The notes: generated by a model not told the origin, from the sequence alone. A stretch of 64,000 bases of DNA from Hyphomonadaceae bacterium (GCA_016791365.1 JAEUMT010000027.1:62001-126000); one strand, 5' to 3'. Positions 41,057 through 50,248 are shown, numbered from the stretch's first letter. Program-made: numbers and translations.

Positions 41057-41590
41057 ATGAAACTCTGGCCCTTCTACAGCGTGTCGTTCGAGACCAGCTT
41101 CGCGTCAAACGAAGCACTTAGGCGCCTGCACGAAGAAATCGGTTCGGATCAGATTGGAGTAGTGGTCGGCCCAATCAATGCTCATGTTCAGTCAAACACC
41201 GAGCGCCGCATTTTTCTTGGCCGCTCGCTTCCTGACGGTGGTGAGTTCCGCAACAACCTCAACAGCGATCCCGGGGAATCGCGGAAATATAGCCCATTTC
41301 AGGCCTTGATCCGCACACGGATAGAGCCATCCGCACTCGGGTCGAGGGTCTCCGCGTTGCTGCGTGTGAATGTGTTCGTCATCGTGCTCTTGCTTGCTTG
41401 GTGCCTACCCTTTGCGTGGGTCACGTTCGCTATCGCGAGCGCAATGCTCCGCGGCGAAGAGCATTCGCCATTTCTCATCTTACCCGGACCCGCGCTCATC
41501 TTGGTTGCATGGCTGTTTGCATGCTTCGCGTTCTCCGAAGACGCGGAAACAGCGGAGCGAATGCTAAAGGTGTTGCTGGAGCGCGACTGA
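41057..41590 (+). CDS. Hypothetical membrane protein
   Basis: The 177-residue protein has a soluble N-terminal part (about 1-100) and two membrane helices (about 102-127 and 140-158) with a short charged C-terminus. No known family is recognised. Codon use is less GC-biased than that of neighbours (for example TCGTCATCGTGCTC mixed with ATT and TTG codons). It lies upstream of a repeat-rich 650-bp gap. There is a plain start ATG at 41057, preceded by a purine-rich stretch. Confidence 0.6.
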   Translation: MKLWPFYSVSFETSFASNEALRRLHEEIGSDQIGVVVGPINAHVQSNTERRIFLGRSLPDGGEFRNNLNSDPGESRKYSPFQALIRTRIEPSALGSRVSALLRVNVFVIVLLLAWCLPFAWVTFAIASAMLRGEEHSPFLILPGPALILVAWLFACFAFSEDAETAERMLKVLLERD

Positions 41591-41703
41591 GCGAAACTTC
41601 CGCCAGTGACCAAGATTGGACTTACACCGCATAGACGGCGCGAACGTAGCCTCTGGTTCCGATGCTTTGCATCGCCCCGGGATGACGACTTGGGAGCGGT
41701 GAT

Positions 41704-41799
41704 CTTGGACCGCCGGCGTCTCGCCGGCGGTTTGGTTCACAGTGTTGGGGACCGGTGCGGTGTTTAGCACAGATGCCGGCGGGGGCGCCGGCGGTCCAG
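41704..41799. repeat. GGACCGCCGG palindromic repeat, diverged long-loop copy
   Basis: TCTTGGACCGCCGGCGTCTCGCC (left, from 41703) and GGCGCCGGCGGTCCAGA (right, ending 41800) are the arms of the same family. The loop is about 45 bases. A second, partial copy of the right half occurs at 42023-42050. Confidence 0.75.
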
Positions 41800-42228
41800 A
41801 CTCGGCAGTCCAAGAGTTCGGCGCTCCTTCTCCTGGTTAAGGAGAACGTGGCCGAGAAGCGGACGGATGAGGTTTGCTGTCGATGCAAGACGTGGCGCTA
41901 ACGCTTCAAACGCCGGTAAACCTCACCCGTCGTTCGCTGCGCTCACTGACACCCTCTCCTTCACCAGGAGAGGGGTAAGAGAGCGGTGCGCGTCCGTTGT
42001 AAACCGGTGCAGTTTTTGGCACCGATGCCGGCGGGGGCGCCGGCGGTCCAGACTCGGCAGTCCAAGAGTTCGGCGTTCCTTCTCCTGGTTGAGAAGGTGG
42101 CCGCGAAGCGGACGGATGAGGTTTGCCGGCGGCGCAAGACGTGGCGCTAACGCTTCAAACGCCGGTAAACCTCACCCGTCGTTCGCTATCGCTCACTGAC
42201 ACCCTCTCCTTCACCAGGAGAGGGACGC
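41751..42228. repeat. Tandem duplication of a 226-bp non-coding unit
   Basis: The block starting ACCGGTGC at 41751 recurs at 42003 with an offset of 252 bp. Both units contain the half palindrome GATGCCGGCGGGGGCGCCGGC, the string CAGACTCGGCAGTCCAAGAG, and a segment from CTTCTCCTGGTT through GCGGACGGATGAGG, AAACGCCGGTAAACCTCACC to CTCTCCTTCACCAGGAGAGG. The ends CTTCTCCTGG and CCAGGAGAGG also form an inverted repeat in each unit. Base changes between copies indicate an old duplication. Apart from these repeats I see no gene in 41591-42241. Confidence 0.8.
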
Positions 42229-42241
42229 TGTGTTGCGATCG

Positions 42242-43294
42242 CTACAGCGCATACACGGCGCGGACGTGGCCGTCGGTGTAGCCGATGATGTGGCGCGTGG
42301 CGCCGGGCCAGGTGGTGATGTCGATCACCATGCGCGGGCTGTTTTCGACGCCGTCGGTGAGCGCTTCGGGTTCAAGGCGGACCCAGGCGAGCGGCGCATG
42401 TTCGGTGGCGCGTGCGCCCGCTTCCGTGATCGCGTTGACGATGGCTTCGCGCGCGGCGCGCGGCGGGTATTGCAGAAAAACCGAGTGATAAACGATGGTG
42501 GCGGCGTCGGTGGCGCGGGCGCTTAGTTTTTGTGCGAGCCATTCGGCGGCGTCGGCGCGTTCGACGTGAACGCCGGTTTCGCGCGCGAGCGCGACGGCCC
42601 CGTCGAAGCGCGCGAGGCGCTCGGGCTGATCGGGCCAGATGTAGGATTTGAGTTGAAGGCGCTCGCGCTCGTCGCTGATGTCGAGCGGGTTTAGATCACA
42701 TGCGGCACGAGTGCGGACGTTGATGTCGGCGAGCGGCGGCGGCGGGCCGTTCCAATCGGTGTTGATTTGCACCGGCCCTTCGGCGCCCCACGCCCAGGAT
42801 TTGGTTTTGTAGGTGTAGAGATCCCAATTCATGTTGAGGCCGGCGCTGGCGCCGATCTCAAGCATGTCGATCTCGCCTCTCCAATTTTCGGCAAAGTGCA
42901 GGAACGCGGCGAGCAGCGCGATGGAGCGGCGTGTTTCGTTGGTTTGCGGCGCCGAGCGGATAAACGCGGCGGCGGTGTTGGGTTCGCGTTCGAGCAGCGC
43001 GCGAGCGAGCGGCCAGATGTCGTCGATGGTCCAGTTGGCGATGCTTGACGGATAATGCGCGGCAAGCTCGGGATCGCGATTGATCAGCACGGCGTGATGG
43101 AAATAGCCGGCGAGACGGAGCGCGAGCGCGTCGGCGCGTGGGTTGGTGCTCCAATCTTTGAGCAGCGCGGCGATCGGACCGCCCTGCTCGTAATCCTCGC
43201 TCATGCGGCGGATCAGTTGCGCTGTGAGGGCCGAACCGAACATGTCGCAATACATTGCTTGCTCGGCGAAGTGGGCGAGGATTTTTTCTTTCAT
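42242..43294 (-). CDS. DUF2332-family protein
   Basis: The 350-residue protein has the DUF2332 layout: an N-terminal helical segment (FAEQAMYCDMFGSALTAQLIRRM), LEIGASAGLNMNWDLYTY in the middle (methyltransferase-like GxSxGLN loop), and a C-terminal part with VYHSVFLQYPP and WVRLEPEALTDG. It is probably related to SAM-dependent methyltransferases, but no activity is known. ATG 43294 is chosen; GTG 43300 is possible. A diverged 29-bp copy of its 3' end occurs at about 41625-41653. Confidence 0.8.
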   Translation of the reverse strand: MKEKILAHFAEQAMYCDMFGSALTAQLIRRMSEDYEQGGPIAALLKDWSTNPRADALALRLAGYFHHAVLINRDPELAAHYPSSIANWTIDDIWPLARALLEREPNTAAAFIRSAPQTNETRRSIALLAAFLHFAENWRGEIDMLEIGASAGLNMNWDLYTYKTKSWAWGAEGPVQINTDWNGPPPPLADINVRTRAACDLNPLDISDERERLQLKSYIWPDQPERLARFDGAVALARETGVHVERADAAEWLAQKLSARATDAATIVYHSVFLQYPPRAAREAIVNAITEAGARATEHAPLAWVRLEPEALTDGVENSPRMVIDITTWPGATRHIIGYTDGHVRAVYAL

Positions 43295-43315
43295 ACGCAC
43301 GCACGCGGAGGCTTT

Positions 43316-43485
43316 GCTCTCCCGCGCGCGGGGGAGCTGTCATGCGAAGCATGACTGAGGGGGCGGTGCGCCGCAGAATTTGCAAGCATCTTTGCGGTTG
43401 CGCCCCCTCCGTCGCCTTCGGCGACACCTCCCCCGTAAACGGGGGAGGAAAAAAGATGCCGGCGAGGGCGCCGGCGCTCCATATT
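43316..43485. repeat. Composite repeat region: GGGGGAG hairpins plus a half GGACCGCCGG element
   Basis: CTCTCCCGCGCGCGGGGGAG (hairpin) is followed by CTGTCATGCGAAGCATGAC (hairpin), a C-rich stretch CGCCCCCTCCGTCGCCTTCGGCGACACCTCC in parts, and CTCCCCCGTAAACGGGGGAGG (hairpin). The end (43455-43485) is the right half of the GGACCGCCGG family. The last bases reach the thiolase stop codon. The same C-rich family occurs before flhA and at the right window edge. Confidence 0.7.
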
Positions 43486-44644
43486 AGCGCTCCACCGCAA
43501 GAGCGATGCCTTCGCCGCCGCCGATGCAGAGGGAGGCGATTCCGCGTTTGGCGTTTTGGGCTTCGAGGGCGGCGAGAAGTGTCACGAGAATACGCGCGCC
43601 GCTGGCGCCGATTGGGTGACCGAGAGCGCAGGCGCCGCCATTGACGTTGATGATGTCGTGGCTGAGCCCAAGTTCCTTCATCGCGATCATCGGCACGACG
43701 GCGAAGGCTTCGTTGATCTCCCAAAGGTCGACGTCGCTGGCTTTCCAGCCGGCGCGTTGCAACGCTTTTTGGATTGCGGGGACCGGCGCGGAGGTGAACT
43801 TCTGCGGCTCTTGTGCGTGGCTGGCTTGAGCGACGACAGTGGCGAGAATTTTCTTGCCCTGCTTCTCGGCGTCGCCGCGGCGCATCAGCACGAGAGCGGC
43901 GGCGCCATCCGAAATCGCGGAGGCGTTGGCGGCGGTGACGGTGCCGTCGGGCGTGAAGGCGGGTTTAAGCGACGGGATCTTGTCGGGGCGGGCTTTGCGC
44001 GGGAGTTCGTCGGTGTCGAGATTGCCGGTCTTGAGTTCGATCGGCGCGATCTCGCGCTTGAAGCGGCCTTCGGTGGTGGCGTTTTGCGCGCGACGGAGAG
44101 TTTCGAGCGCGTAGGCATCCTGCGACTCGCGGGAAAATTGGTAGTCCTTCGCGGCGGCGTCAGCATAGACGCCCATCGCCTTGCCTTCGTAGGCGTCTTC
44201 AAGGCCATCAAGCGCCATGTGATCGAAGAGTTTATCGTGGCCGTACTTCTGGCCGGCGCGGTGCTTCGACATCAAGAACGGCGCGCGCGTCATGCTTTCC
44301 ATTCCGCCGGCGATGACGATGTCGCTTTCGCCGGAGAGCAAAGCTTGGCGCGCCATCGAGACGGCTTGCAGGCCGGAGCCGCACATCTTGTTCAAAGTGA
44401 CGGCTTGCGTGCCGTTATCGAGGCCGGCTTTCAAGGCGGCTTGTCGCGCGGGGGCTTGGCCGAGACCGGCGCTGAGCACGTTGCCCATGAAGATCGTGTC
44501 GGCGCTCTTGGCGTTCGCCTCTTTCATCGCGGCTTTGACGGCGACGGCGCCGAGTTCGGGCGCGCTGAGGTTCGCGAGTTCGCCCAGCAAGCCGCCCATG
44601 GGCGTGCGGGCCATGCCGACGATGACGATATCTTCTTGGCTCAT
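43484..44644 (-). CDS. Thiolase family protein (acetyl-CoA acetyltransferase type)
   Basis: The 386-residue protein has the thiolase nucleophile Cys 88 in MCGSGLQAVSMA, a C-terminal GHPIGASGAR and CIGGGEGIALAVER (second active Cys). It starts at ATG 44644, MSQEDIVIVGMARTPMGG. Biosynthetic/degradative thiolases condense or cleave 3-oxoacyl-CoAs. It could serve as the 3-oxoadipyl-CoA thiolase (PaaJ-like) missing from the paa block, but it lies 27 kb away and this cannot be told by eye. No transcription partner is evident. Confidence 0.88.
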   Translation of the reverse strand: MSQEDIVIVGMARTPMGGLLGELANLSAPELGAVAVKAAMKEANAKSADTIFMGNVLSAGLGQAPARQAALKAGLDNGTQAVTLNKMCGSGLQAVSMARQALLSGESDIVIAGGMESMTRAPFLMSKHRAGQKYGHDKLFDHMALDGLEDAYEGKAMGVYADAAAKDYQFSRESQDAYALETLRRAQNATTEGRFKREIAPIELKTGNLDTDELPRKARPDKIPSLKPAFTPDGTVTAANASAISDGAAALVLMRRGDAEKQGKKILATVVAQASHAQEPQKFTSAPVPAIQKALQRAGWKASDVDLWEINEAFAVVPMIAMKELGLSHDIINVNGGACALGHPIGASGARILVTLLAALEAQNAKRGIASLCIGGGEGIALAVER

Positions 44645-44731
44645 TGTTGGGTGTTCCCTGGTTTTTCTGGGCGCTCTGGGCGGAGCACAATAAGCGCCGA
44701 TGCGCCGTGCGCCAACAGGGGCCGCGAGGAT

Positions 44732-44848
44732 TATGGACCGCCGGCGTCCCGCCGGCCTGCACGAACTTACCAAGGTTGGAGCGCGGGGCGCCGCCGCGTT
44801 CTTGCTTGCTGACATAAGCGCAGGCCGGCGGGACGCCGGCGGTCCATA
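44732..44848. repeat. GGACCGCCGG palindromic repeat with perfect 29-bp arms
   Basis: The left arm 44732-44760 starts TATGGACCGCCGGCG and the right arm 44820-44848 ends GCCGGCGGTCCATA. They are perfect reverse complements with a 59-base loop, and it is the longest perfect copy in the window. It lies between the divergently oriented start of thiolase and the end of the hydrolase gene. Confidence 0.85.
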
Positions 44849-44852
44849 TTTT

Positions 44853-45611
44853 TTAGGCGACGAACTGCACGATGCGTTCGATGACGCCGCGGTCCTGCGC
44901 GATCATGCGGTGGCCGAGACCATCGCAAAGGACGAGTTCGGCGTTGGGCCATTGGTTCGCGATGGCTTCGGCGTTTTGCCATTCGACGGCGTCGTCATCC
45001 ATGGAGTGGAGGACGAGCGTTTCGATCGGGCTGGCGACGGCTGCGAGATCGAAGCTCGCGTGAAGGCCCGCTTCCGCCGCGTAGATTTCGCGGGCGCGGT
45101 GGACGACATCCAGCGAGATGCCCTGCTCTTCGGCAAAATCGAACCAGCGTTTGTTGCGGCCGCGCGGCGGCGCGATGAGCGCAATGCGTCGCGGCGCGAA
45201 GCCGTCGAGCAAAGCAAAACCGGTGGCGGGGCCGCCGAAGGAGTGCGTGACGACGGCGTCGATGGGGCCGAGTTGTTCGGCGATCTGCCGCATCGCTTGC
45301 GCAGCCAATGACGGTGCGCAGGTGTCGCCTTCGGAGAAGCCGTGGCCCGGAAGATCGAAGGCGACTGAGGCGATGCCAATGTCAGCGAGCGCGGAGATGA
45401 GCGGGCTCCAGAGCGAGTTGTCATCCTGCCAGCCGTGCACGAGCAGCACGGCGGGGCCTTCGCCGCGGCGCCACGCGGCGATCTTGCCGGTCGGTGTTTC
45501 GATCTCGTGTTGTTGAACGTCGCGCAGGGGCTCGGCGATGCGTTGGCGCGCGCGGCGCTTTGGCGTCATCACTTCGCGGAGCAAGGCGCGGGCTTGTTCG
45601 TCGGTGCTCAT
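44853..45611 (-). CDS. Alpha/beta hydrolase
   Basis: The 252-residue protein has an oxyanion HGW ([10 protein letters not shown]), a nucleophile Ser 124 in VTHSFGG, the acid in [11 protein letters not shown] and the His in CDGLGHRMI. It belongs to the alpha/beta hydrolase fold, with unknown substrate. It overlaps the start of the next gene on the strand (mnmA is upstream, 4 bp), so it is probably co-transcribed with mnmA. The family includes esterases and related enzymes; nothing more specific can be seen. Confidence 0.85.
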   Translation of the reverse strand: MSTDEQARALLREVMTPKRRARQRIAEPLRDVQQHEIETPTGKIAAWRRGEGPAVLLVHGWQDDNSLWSPLISALADIGIASVAFDLPGHGFSEGDTCAPSLAAQAMRQIAEQLGPIDAVVTHSFGGPATGFALLDGFAPRRIALIAPPRGRNKRWFDFAEEQGISLDVVHRAREIYAAEAGLHASFDLAAVASPIETLVLHSMDDDAVEWQNAEAIANQWPNAELVLCDGLGHRMIAQDRGVIERIVQFVA

Positions 45612-46855
45612 GTGGTCGCCACGATCCAGCCGCCGCCGAGGACGCGCGTGGAGTGCGGGTCGTAAAAGACGGCGGCTTGGCCTGGCGCTACGCCCTCTTC
45701 CGGCGCGTCAAGCAAGACGTGCGCTTGGCCGACTTGGACCGCCGGCGTCTCGCCGGCGGTGACGGTGGAGATGAGCGTGGTCTTGCGTGCGGTGGACTCG
45801 TTGTTGGCAGTTACCGCCGGCGGGGACGCCGGCGGTCCAAGAAAGAGTTTTGCAGGAACGGGTGGGCGGGTGGAGCGGACGCGGACGAGGATGTCTTGAC
45901 CGTTGAGCGGGGTTTCGCCGTCGCCGATCCAGTTCACTTCCTTGAGCGCGATGCGGGTGACGCCGAGGGATTCGCGTGGGCCGACGATGACGCGCTTGTT
46001 GGTGGCGTCGAGCTTCACGACGAAGAGCGGCTCGCCCGTCGCGATGCCGAGGCCGCGGCGTTGGCCGACGGTGAAATTGATGATGCCGGTGTGTTCACCC
46101 ATGACGCGGCCGTCGACGTGCACGATTTGGCCGGCCTCGATGGCGCCGGGGCGGAGTTTTTGGACGATGTCCTGGTACTTGCCGTTCGGGACGAAGCAAA
46201 TGTCTTGACTGTCGGGCTTCTCGGCGACGCGGAGACCAAGCTCGTTGGCGAGCGCGCGGGTTTCGCTCTTTGGCAGGCCGCCGAGCGGGAAGCGCAGATA
46301 GTTGAGCTGATCGCGCGTAGTGGCGAACAGGAAATAGGTTTGATCCTTGCTCGCATCGGCGGCGCGGTGGAGTTCGGCGCTCGTAGGGCCTTCGATGCGT
46401 TGGACGTAGTGGCCGGTGGCAAGGCAATCGGCGCCGAGATCTTCGGCGACGCGCTTCAGGTCCTTGAACTTCACGGTTTGATTGCAGCGGACGCACGGGA
46501 TGGGCGTGGCGCCCGCGAGGTACGTCTCGGCGAAGTCTTCCATCACGGCGTGGCGGAAGCGGCTTTCGTAGTCGAGGACGTAATGCGGGAAGCCCATGGC
46601 GTCGGCGACGCGGCGGGCGTCGTGGATGTCTTGGCCGGCGCAGCAGGCGCCGGGCTTGTTGATTGCGGCGCCGTGGTCATAGAGCTGCAAGGTGACGCCG
46701 ACGACGTCGTAGCCTTCGCGTTTTAGCATCGCGGCGACGACGGAGGAATCCACGCCGCCGGACATGGCGGCGACGACGCGGGTTTCGTGTGGCGGCTTGG
46801 CGAAGCCGAGTGAATTGAGAGTGCGCGCGCCGGGGCGCGTATCGAGCATGGTCAT
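45608..46855 (-). CDS. mnmA: tRNA-specific 2-thiouridylase MnmA, with repeat-derived insertion
   Basis: The 415-residue protein (typical length about 360-380) has the ATP loop SGGVDSS (32-38), catalytic Cys 124 in [10 protein letters not shown] and the partner Cys 220. It makes 2-thiouridine at the wobble position of Lys, Glu and Gln tRNAs. Residues about 339-376, in the C-terminal beta-barrel, are encoded by a GGACCGCCGG palindrome and explain the extra length. The insertion is in frame, and the core motifs after it (PGQAAVFYD) continue normally, so the protein is probably functional. The start could be ATG 46855 or 46849. Confidence 0.93.
   Translation of the reverse strand: MTMLDTRPGARTLNSLGFAKPPHETRVVAAMSGGVDSSVVAAMLKREGYDVVGVTLQLYDHGAAINKPGACCAGQDIHDARRVADAMGFPHYVLDYESRFRHAVMEDFAETYLAGATPIPCVRCNQTVKFKDLKRVAEDLGADCLATGHYVQRIEGPTSAELHRAADASKDQTYFLFATTRDQLNYLRFPLGGLPKSETRALANELGLRVAEKPDSQDICFVPNGKYQDIVQKLRPGAIEAGQIVHVDGRVMGEHTGIINFTVGQRRGLGIATGEPLFVVKLDATNKRVIVGPRESLGVTRIALKEVNWIGDGETPLNGQDILVRVRSTRPPVPAKLFLGPPASPPAVTANNESTARKTTLISTVTAGETPAVQVGQAHVLLDAPEEGVAPGQAAVFYDPHSTRVLGGGWIVATT
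45733..45841. repeat. Palindromic repeat inside the mnmA coding sequence
   Basis: The left arm CTTGGACCGCCGGCGTCTCG (45733) and right arm ending GACGCCGGCGGTCCAAG (45841) enclose about 50 bases. The right arm differs by small changes. It is read in frame on the minus strand and carries no stop codon in the mnmA frame. Confidence 0.85.
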
Positions 46856-46936
46856 CTGCTATCCCCTCCCGGATTCAAGGTCCGGAACGAAATTCAAGCT
46901 CATGGATATGACGTGGGCGGCTACGGCGCAAGACCG

Positions 46937-47863
46937 CTAGAGGTACTTCAACAGGCTCAGCTGCGAGAGTTCGGCGAAAGTCTTGGCCGACGCCTCGTAT
47001 TGCGCGAGCAAGGTGTTGAGGCGGACGGACACCTCCGCCAGGTCGGCATCGGTTTGATCGCCGATTTCCTTGGTCAGCAAATCCGAACGCGCCTCAAGAC
47101 GGACTCGGTCATTTTCAAACCGTTTTTGCAGCTGGCCAGTTCGCCCCTCTTCGTTGACGAAACTGGTAGCGTGCCGATCGAGATCGGCCGCGACGTTCAT
47201 CAGCACATCATTGTAGGATCCGGTCATGGGCGAACCCAAAGTCCCGCCGGCGCCATCGAGAATGTGTTTGATCTGGCGCAGAGTATTGAACAGATCCGTC
47301 GAAAGCTCGGAAGCCTTGCCGGCAACCTTGATCGGGGCGCCATCGCCGATATCGATGATCTGATGACGATCGGCTTCGTCAAAAATATCTTCCGGCTGAA
47401 CGGTGGCCGCAAGTTCATCAAGCGACGTGATCTGGATCGGCGAACCGTTCTGGCGCTCACCCGCGAACATGGGCTGGCCATTCCAGGTTTCGTTGAGGGC
47501 GGCGACGATGCTGTTGAACGCAAGTTCAAGCTCGGTCGAAATGCCACGGCCATCATTGGCGCTGACAGCCTCACGAATGGTGAGCGAAAGCGATTGCGCG
47601 GCGTCCGATATCTGTCCGAGCGCGGCGCTTTGCAGACCGAAGCGCGCTTCCATTTGACTATAGACCGAGGCGCGTGCGTCGGTCTGCGATCGCATGCTTG
47701 ATGCGCTCAGAATGCGGCTCGATGCGCTGCCGAAGCCTTGCAGCGTATTGGCGACCTTGGTCGACGCGACCTGCGCTTGCAGGGCGCCGAGCTCGCCGGT
47801 GATACGGCGCACGTCCTGCTGAGCGCGAACGAAGAAGCGAGCGTTGAGCGGCGTTGCGGCCAT
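46937..47863 (-). CDS. flgL: Flagellar hook-associated protein FlgL
   Basis: This 308-residue flagellin-like protein has the N-terminal helical part (QQDVRRITGELGALQAQVASTKVAN) and C-terminal coiled part (VSVRLNTLLAQYEASAKTFAELSQLSLLKYL) that pair in the hook-filament junction. It follows flgK by 13 bp on the same strand and is probably co-transcribed from the sigma-54 promoter upstream of flgK. Confidence 0.88.
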   Translation of the reverse strand: MAATPLNARFFVRAQQDVRRITGELGALQAQVASTKVANTLQGFGSASSRILSASSMRSQTDARASVYSQMEARFGLQSAALGQISDAAQSLSLTIREAVSANDGRGISTELELAFNSIVAALNETWNGQPMFAGERQNGSPIQITSLDELAATVQPEDIFDEADRHQIIDIGDGAPIKVAGKASELSTDLFNTLRQIKHILDGAGGTLGSPMTGSYNDVLMNVAADLDRHATSFVNEEGRTGQLQKRFENDRVRLEARSDLLTKEIGDQTDADLAEVSVRLNTLLAQYEASAKTFAELSQLSLLKYL

Positions 47864-47876
47864 GGTTCAATTCACC

Positions 47877-50036
47877 TCAGCGATAGCCAATGCTGATAAG
47901 CACATCGAGCATCTCGGTTGCGGCCTGGATCACGCGCGCGGCGGCGGCGTAGGCGTTCTGATAGGTCGTCATCTTCATCAATTCGTCGTCGATGCTGACG
48001 GATTCAACTTCGCCGCGCCGGTCGGCGGCCGCGGTGGCGACTGCGGCCGCGCCAGCGGCCTGACGTTCGGCGTCACTCGCCATTCGTCCCGCTTCGCCGC
48101 CAAGGCGCGATGCGTAGTTGGCAAGGGTGGATGATTGAGCTGAAAGCACGCCGGCGGCGGAGAAATTGCGCACCGAGTCACGCGCGGCGAGCAGCGCCGT
48201 GGCGCCGCGATTGTCACCGCCTTCGACGATCTTCGTACCGATGGCGCCCGCAATGTTCGGCCGGCCGACAGCGAGGCGCGCTGTATTTGCCGCGATTTGC
48301 GCGTTGACGCCAACCTCACTTGCGCGCCCCGCGGTCGAAGCGGCGGAAAGGCCATTGAGCGACGAGAAGGACACGCCGGTGTTTCCACGCTGCGTCGTGT
48401 CGTTGGTCATCGTCACGTTGAACGCAGGGCTGGCGGCGAACGTGATGCGCCCCGTCGCGCTATCGAGGGAGAAGGCGCCGTATTCTCCAAGGCCCGTGCC
48501 CGTGGCGTTTAGCGACGCAAGCACGTCATTCCACGTGGCGCCAGGCGCGGCGAGCGCGCCGCTGATCGAAATCGAACGATCGGCGATGAAGCGGCCCTGG
48601 GTGTCGCGCACCTGATATTGGATCACGCTGTCGTCGGTAAGACCGTGGAGGTCCGTGCCCCTGATGCCGCTTTCGAAGAATAGCGGTGTTGGGCGCGACA
48701 CCAGGTCGTTCAGTCCGAAGAAGTGCGAGAGGCCACGGCCTGCGCGCTGCGCCGGATCAGCGGCATCCTGCTGAATGACGATGCCGCCGCTATTGCTCAG
48801 ATTGAGCGACAACACGCCGTTCGAGAACGCGGCGGTTCCTGAGGGCGTTTCGGCGCCGAGCGCTGTGTTCAACGCGTCGACGAACTCGTCGATTGTGCCA
48901 CCCCCGGCAAACGAGACCGTGTTGGCTGGAGATTCGGACGTGATCGTGCGCGCATCGAAGTCGATTGTGAGCCGGTCGCGCAGGATGCCGGAAGAATCGG
49001 TGAGCGCGATCGTCGTTGAGCCGGTGAAGTTCAGCGCGTCGCTGCCCAGCAAGCCGGTTTGGCGGCCGGTCATCGACGATACGGCCGGCGACGAGGCGTT
49101 TTCGTTGTGCACTGAGTTCAAGACGTCGGCGAGCGCACCCGAGAGACCGCCCAAAGCCTCGGCCAGGCCGGGCAAGTCGACATCGCGCGCCTGGAGCAGA
49201 CCTTTGATCGAACCGCCGGTCAGGAAGGACTCGATGTTGGTCCGCGAGCCGATATCCTCGTTGAGCGCGATGACCCCGTGAGTTGCGTACGGCGAGTCAT
49301 CCGGCGTGTAGCTCAGTCGTGCTGCCTCAACGCCAACGAGCAATGCGCCGCCGCCCGTGCGCACATGCACGCCGCCATCCGATTGCGGCGTGACGCGCAC
49401 GTCCATGAGCGCGCCCAACTGATCCACCAATTGGGACTGCGCGTTTTCGGCGGAGCTGGAGTCGGCGCCGGTGCGTTTGTTGAGGCGGATCTCGACATTG
49501 AGCTGCGCGATCCGGTCCATCAGGTTCTGCGCTTCGGACACGGCGTCGGCGATGCGTTGATCGGCTTCGCCAATCAGGCCCTGTAGGGAATCACCGATGC
49601 GCGCGATCTCGGAATAGGTCGCCTGCAACGAGCTGATGGCGTCGCCGCGCCGCAAACTCGAGGCCGGATCGACGCCAAGCTGGGTCAGCGCCGACCAATG
49701 CTCATCGAGCATGCCGAACATCGAGGATGAACTCGACGGATCGCCGAAACTCTCCTGCGCGCGCGATAGGAGATCGGCGCGCGCTGACGCCGAGCCGGCA
49801 GCGCCGGCGGCGATGAAGCTTGCAGTGGCGAGAAAGCGATCGGCGGCGCGTTTGACGCCGGTGATCTCAACGCCCGCGCCGGCGCCAATCTGGGTGCGCG
49901 GCGCGAGCACCATCTCGGTGCGGACGTAGCCAGGCGTGTTTGCGTTGGCGATGTTCTGGGAAACCGTCGCAACGCCCGTCTGGGCCGCGCGCAGCCCAGA
50001 GAGCCCCGCGAGCAGGACGCTGGTTAAGCCGACCAT
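47877..50036 (-). CDS. flgK: Flagellar hook-associated protein FlgK
   Basis: The 719-residue protein has the FlgK start: VLLAGLSGLRAAQTGVATVSQNIANANTPGYVR, and the standard C-terminus MKMTTYQNAYAAAARVIQAATEMLD. ATG 50036 is chosen because the following residues match the family; an in-frame extension to 50204 is an artefact. It has a long 5' leader, with a strong sigma-54 promoter on the minus strand at about 50205-50219. Together with flgL it forms the hook-filament junction. Confidence 0.92.
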   Translation of the reverse strand: MVGLTSVLLAGLSGLRAAQTGVATVSQNIANANTPGYVRTEMVLAPRTQIGAGAGVEITGVKRAADRFLATASFIAAGAAGSASARADLLSRAQESFGDPSSSSSMFGMLDEHWSALTQLGVDPASSLRRGDAISSLQATYSEIARIGDSLQGLIGEADQRIADAVSEAQNLMDRIAQLNVEIRLNKRTGADSSSAENAQSQLVDQLGALMDVRVTPQSDGGVHVRTGGGALLVGVEAARLSYTPDDSPYATHGVIALNEDIGSRTNIESFLTGGSIKGLLQARDVDLPGLAEALGGLSGALADVLNSVHNENASSPAVSSMTGRQTGLLGSDALNFTGSTTIALTDSSGILRDRLTIDFDARTITSESPANTVSFAGGGTIDEFVDALNTALGAETPSGTAAFSNGVLSLNLSNSGGIVIQQDAADPAQRAGRGLSHFFGLNDLVSRPTPLFFESGIRGTDLHGLTDDSVIQYQVRDTQGRFIADRSISISGALAAPGATWNDVLASLNATGTGLGEYGAFSLDSATGRITFAASPAFNVTMTNDTTQRGNTGVSFSSLNGLSAASTAGRASEVGVNAQIAANTARLAVGRPNIAGAIGTKIVEGGDNRGATALLAARDSVRNFSAAGVLSAQSSTLANYASRLGGEAGRMASDAERQAAGAAAVATAAADRRGEVESVSIDDELMKMTTYQNAYAAAARVIQAATEMLDVLISIGYR

Positions 50037-50066
50037 GCGCAAGCCCCCGGCAAAAAGCGCCAGGCG

Positions 50067-50085
50067 CCCGGCGAAATCTGCCGGG
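50067..50085. promoter_or_regulatory. FlbD/ftr-like palindrome downstream of the flgK promoter
   Basis: CCCGGCGAAATCTGCCGGG is a palindrome with seven-base arms and matches the two other sites in the flagellar region. It lies about 110-125 bases downstream of the predicted flgK transcription start. In Caulobacter, FlbD sites (ftr) can be downstream of sigma-54 promoters. Confidence 0.55.
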
Positions 50086-50204
50086 CGGGCGCGCGCGTGT
50101 GGAGCGCCGAAAACGAGCCTATAAGCGTTTGAAACAACACGCTTTCTCCCCTGCTCCTGACGCGAACCTGGGAGTCCACGCGCGGTGCGTTGAGCGTTCA
50201 CCAC

Positions 50205-50219
50205 GCAAGCCTGGGGCCA
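50205..50219 (-). promoter_or_regulatory. Sigma-54 promoter for flgK
   Basis: Read on the minus strand this is TGGCCCC-AGGC-TTGC, a full match in spacing (GG-N10-GC) to the sigma-54 consensus TGGCACG-N4-TTGC. Transcription would start near 50193 and read flgK then flgL. Confidence 0.7.
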
Positions 50220-50229
50220 TGGTTAATCG

Positions 50230-50248
50230 CCCGGCAGAAGCTGCCGGG
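50230..50248. promoter_or_regulatory. FlbD/ftr-like palindrome upstream of fliK
   Basis: CCCGGCAGAAGCTGCCGGG is a perfect palindrome with five central bases. It lies about 95-110 bases upstream of the sigma-54 promoter of fliK, the usual enhancer distance. Confidence 0.55.

Noticed and set aside
41591-42241. CRISPR array or prophage remnant in the repeat-rich gap
   Set aside because: Only two long units recur, there are no short spaced repeats, no cas or phage genes, and the units are diverged palindromes.
43484-44644. Thiolase as the dedicated PaaJ of the phenylacetate pathway
   Set aside because: It is 27 kb from the paa block, and thiolase subtypes cannot be separated by eye.
43556-44812. 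Long plus-strand open frame of 418 codons opposite the thiolase gene
   Set aside because: It is antisense to a clearly conserved thiolase, has Gly/Val/Asp-rich composition from GC-rich third positions, and shows no domain signature.
45494-46726. Long plus-strand open frame of 410 codons opposite mnmA and the hydrolase
   Set aside because: It is a mirror of mnmA and the alpha/beta hydrolase, both with catalytic motifs, and carries no recognised motif of its own.
50037-50204. N-terminal extension of flgK to 50204
   Set aside because: The extension covers the leader and a sigma-54 promoter and has no similarity to FlgK; the family starts at 50036.
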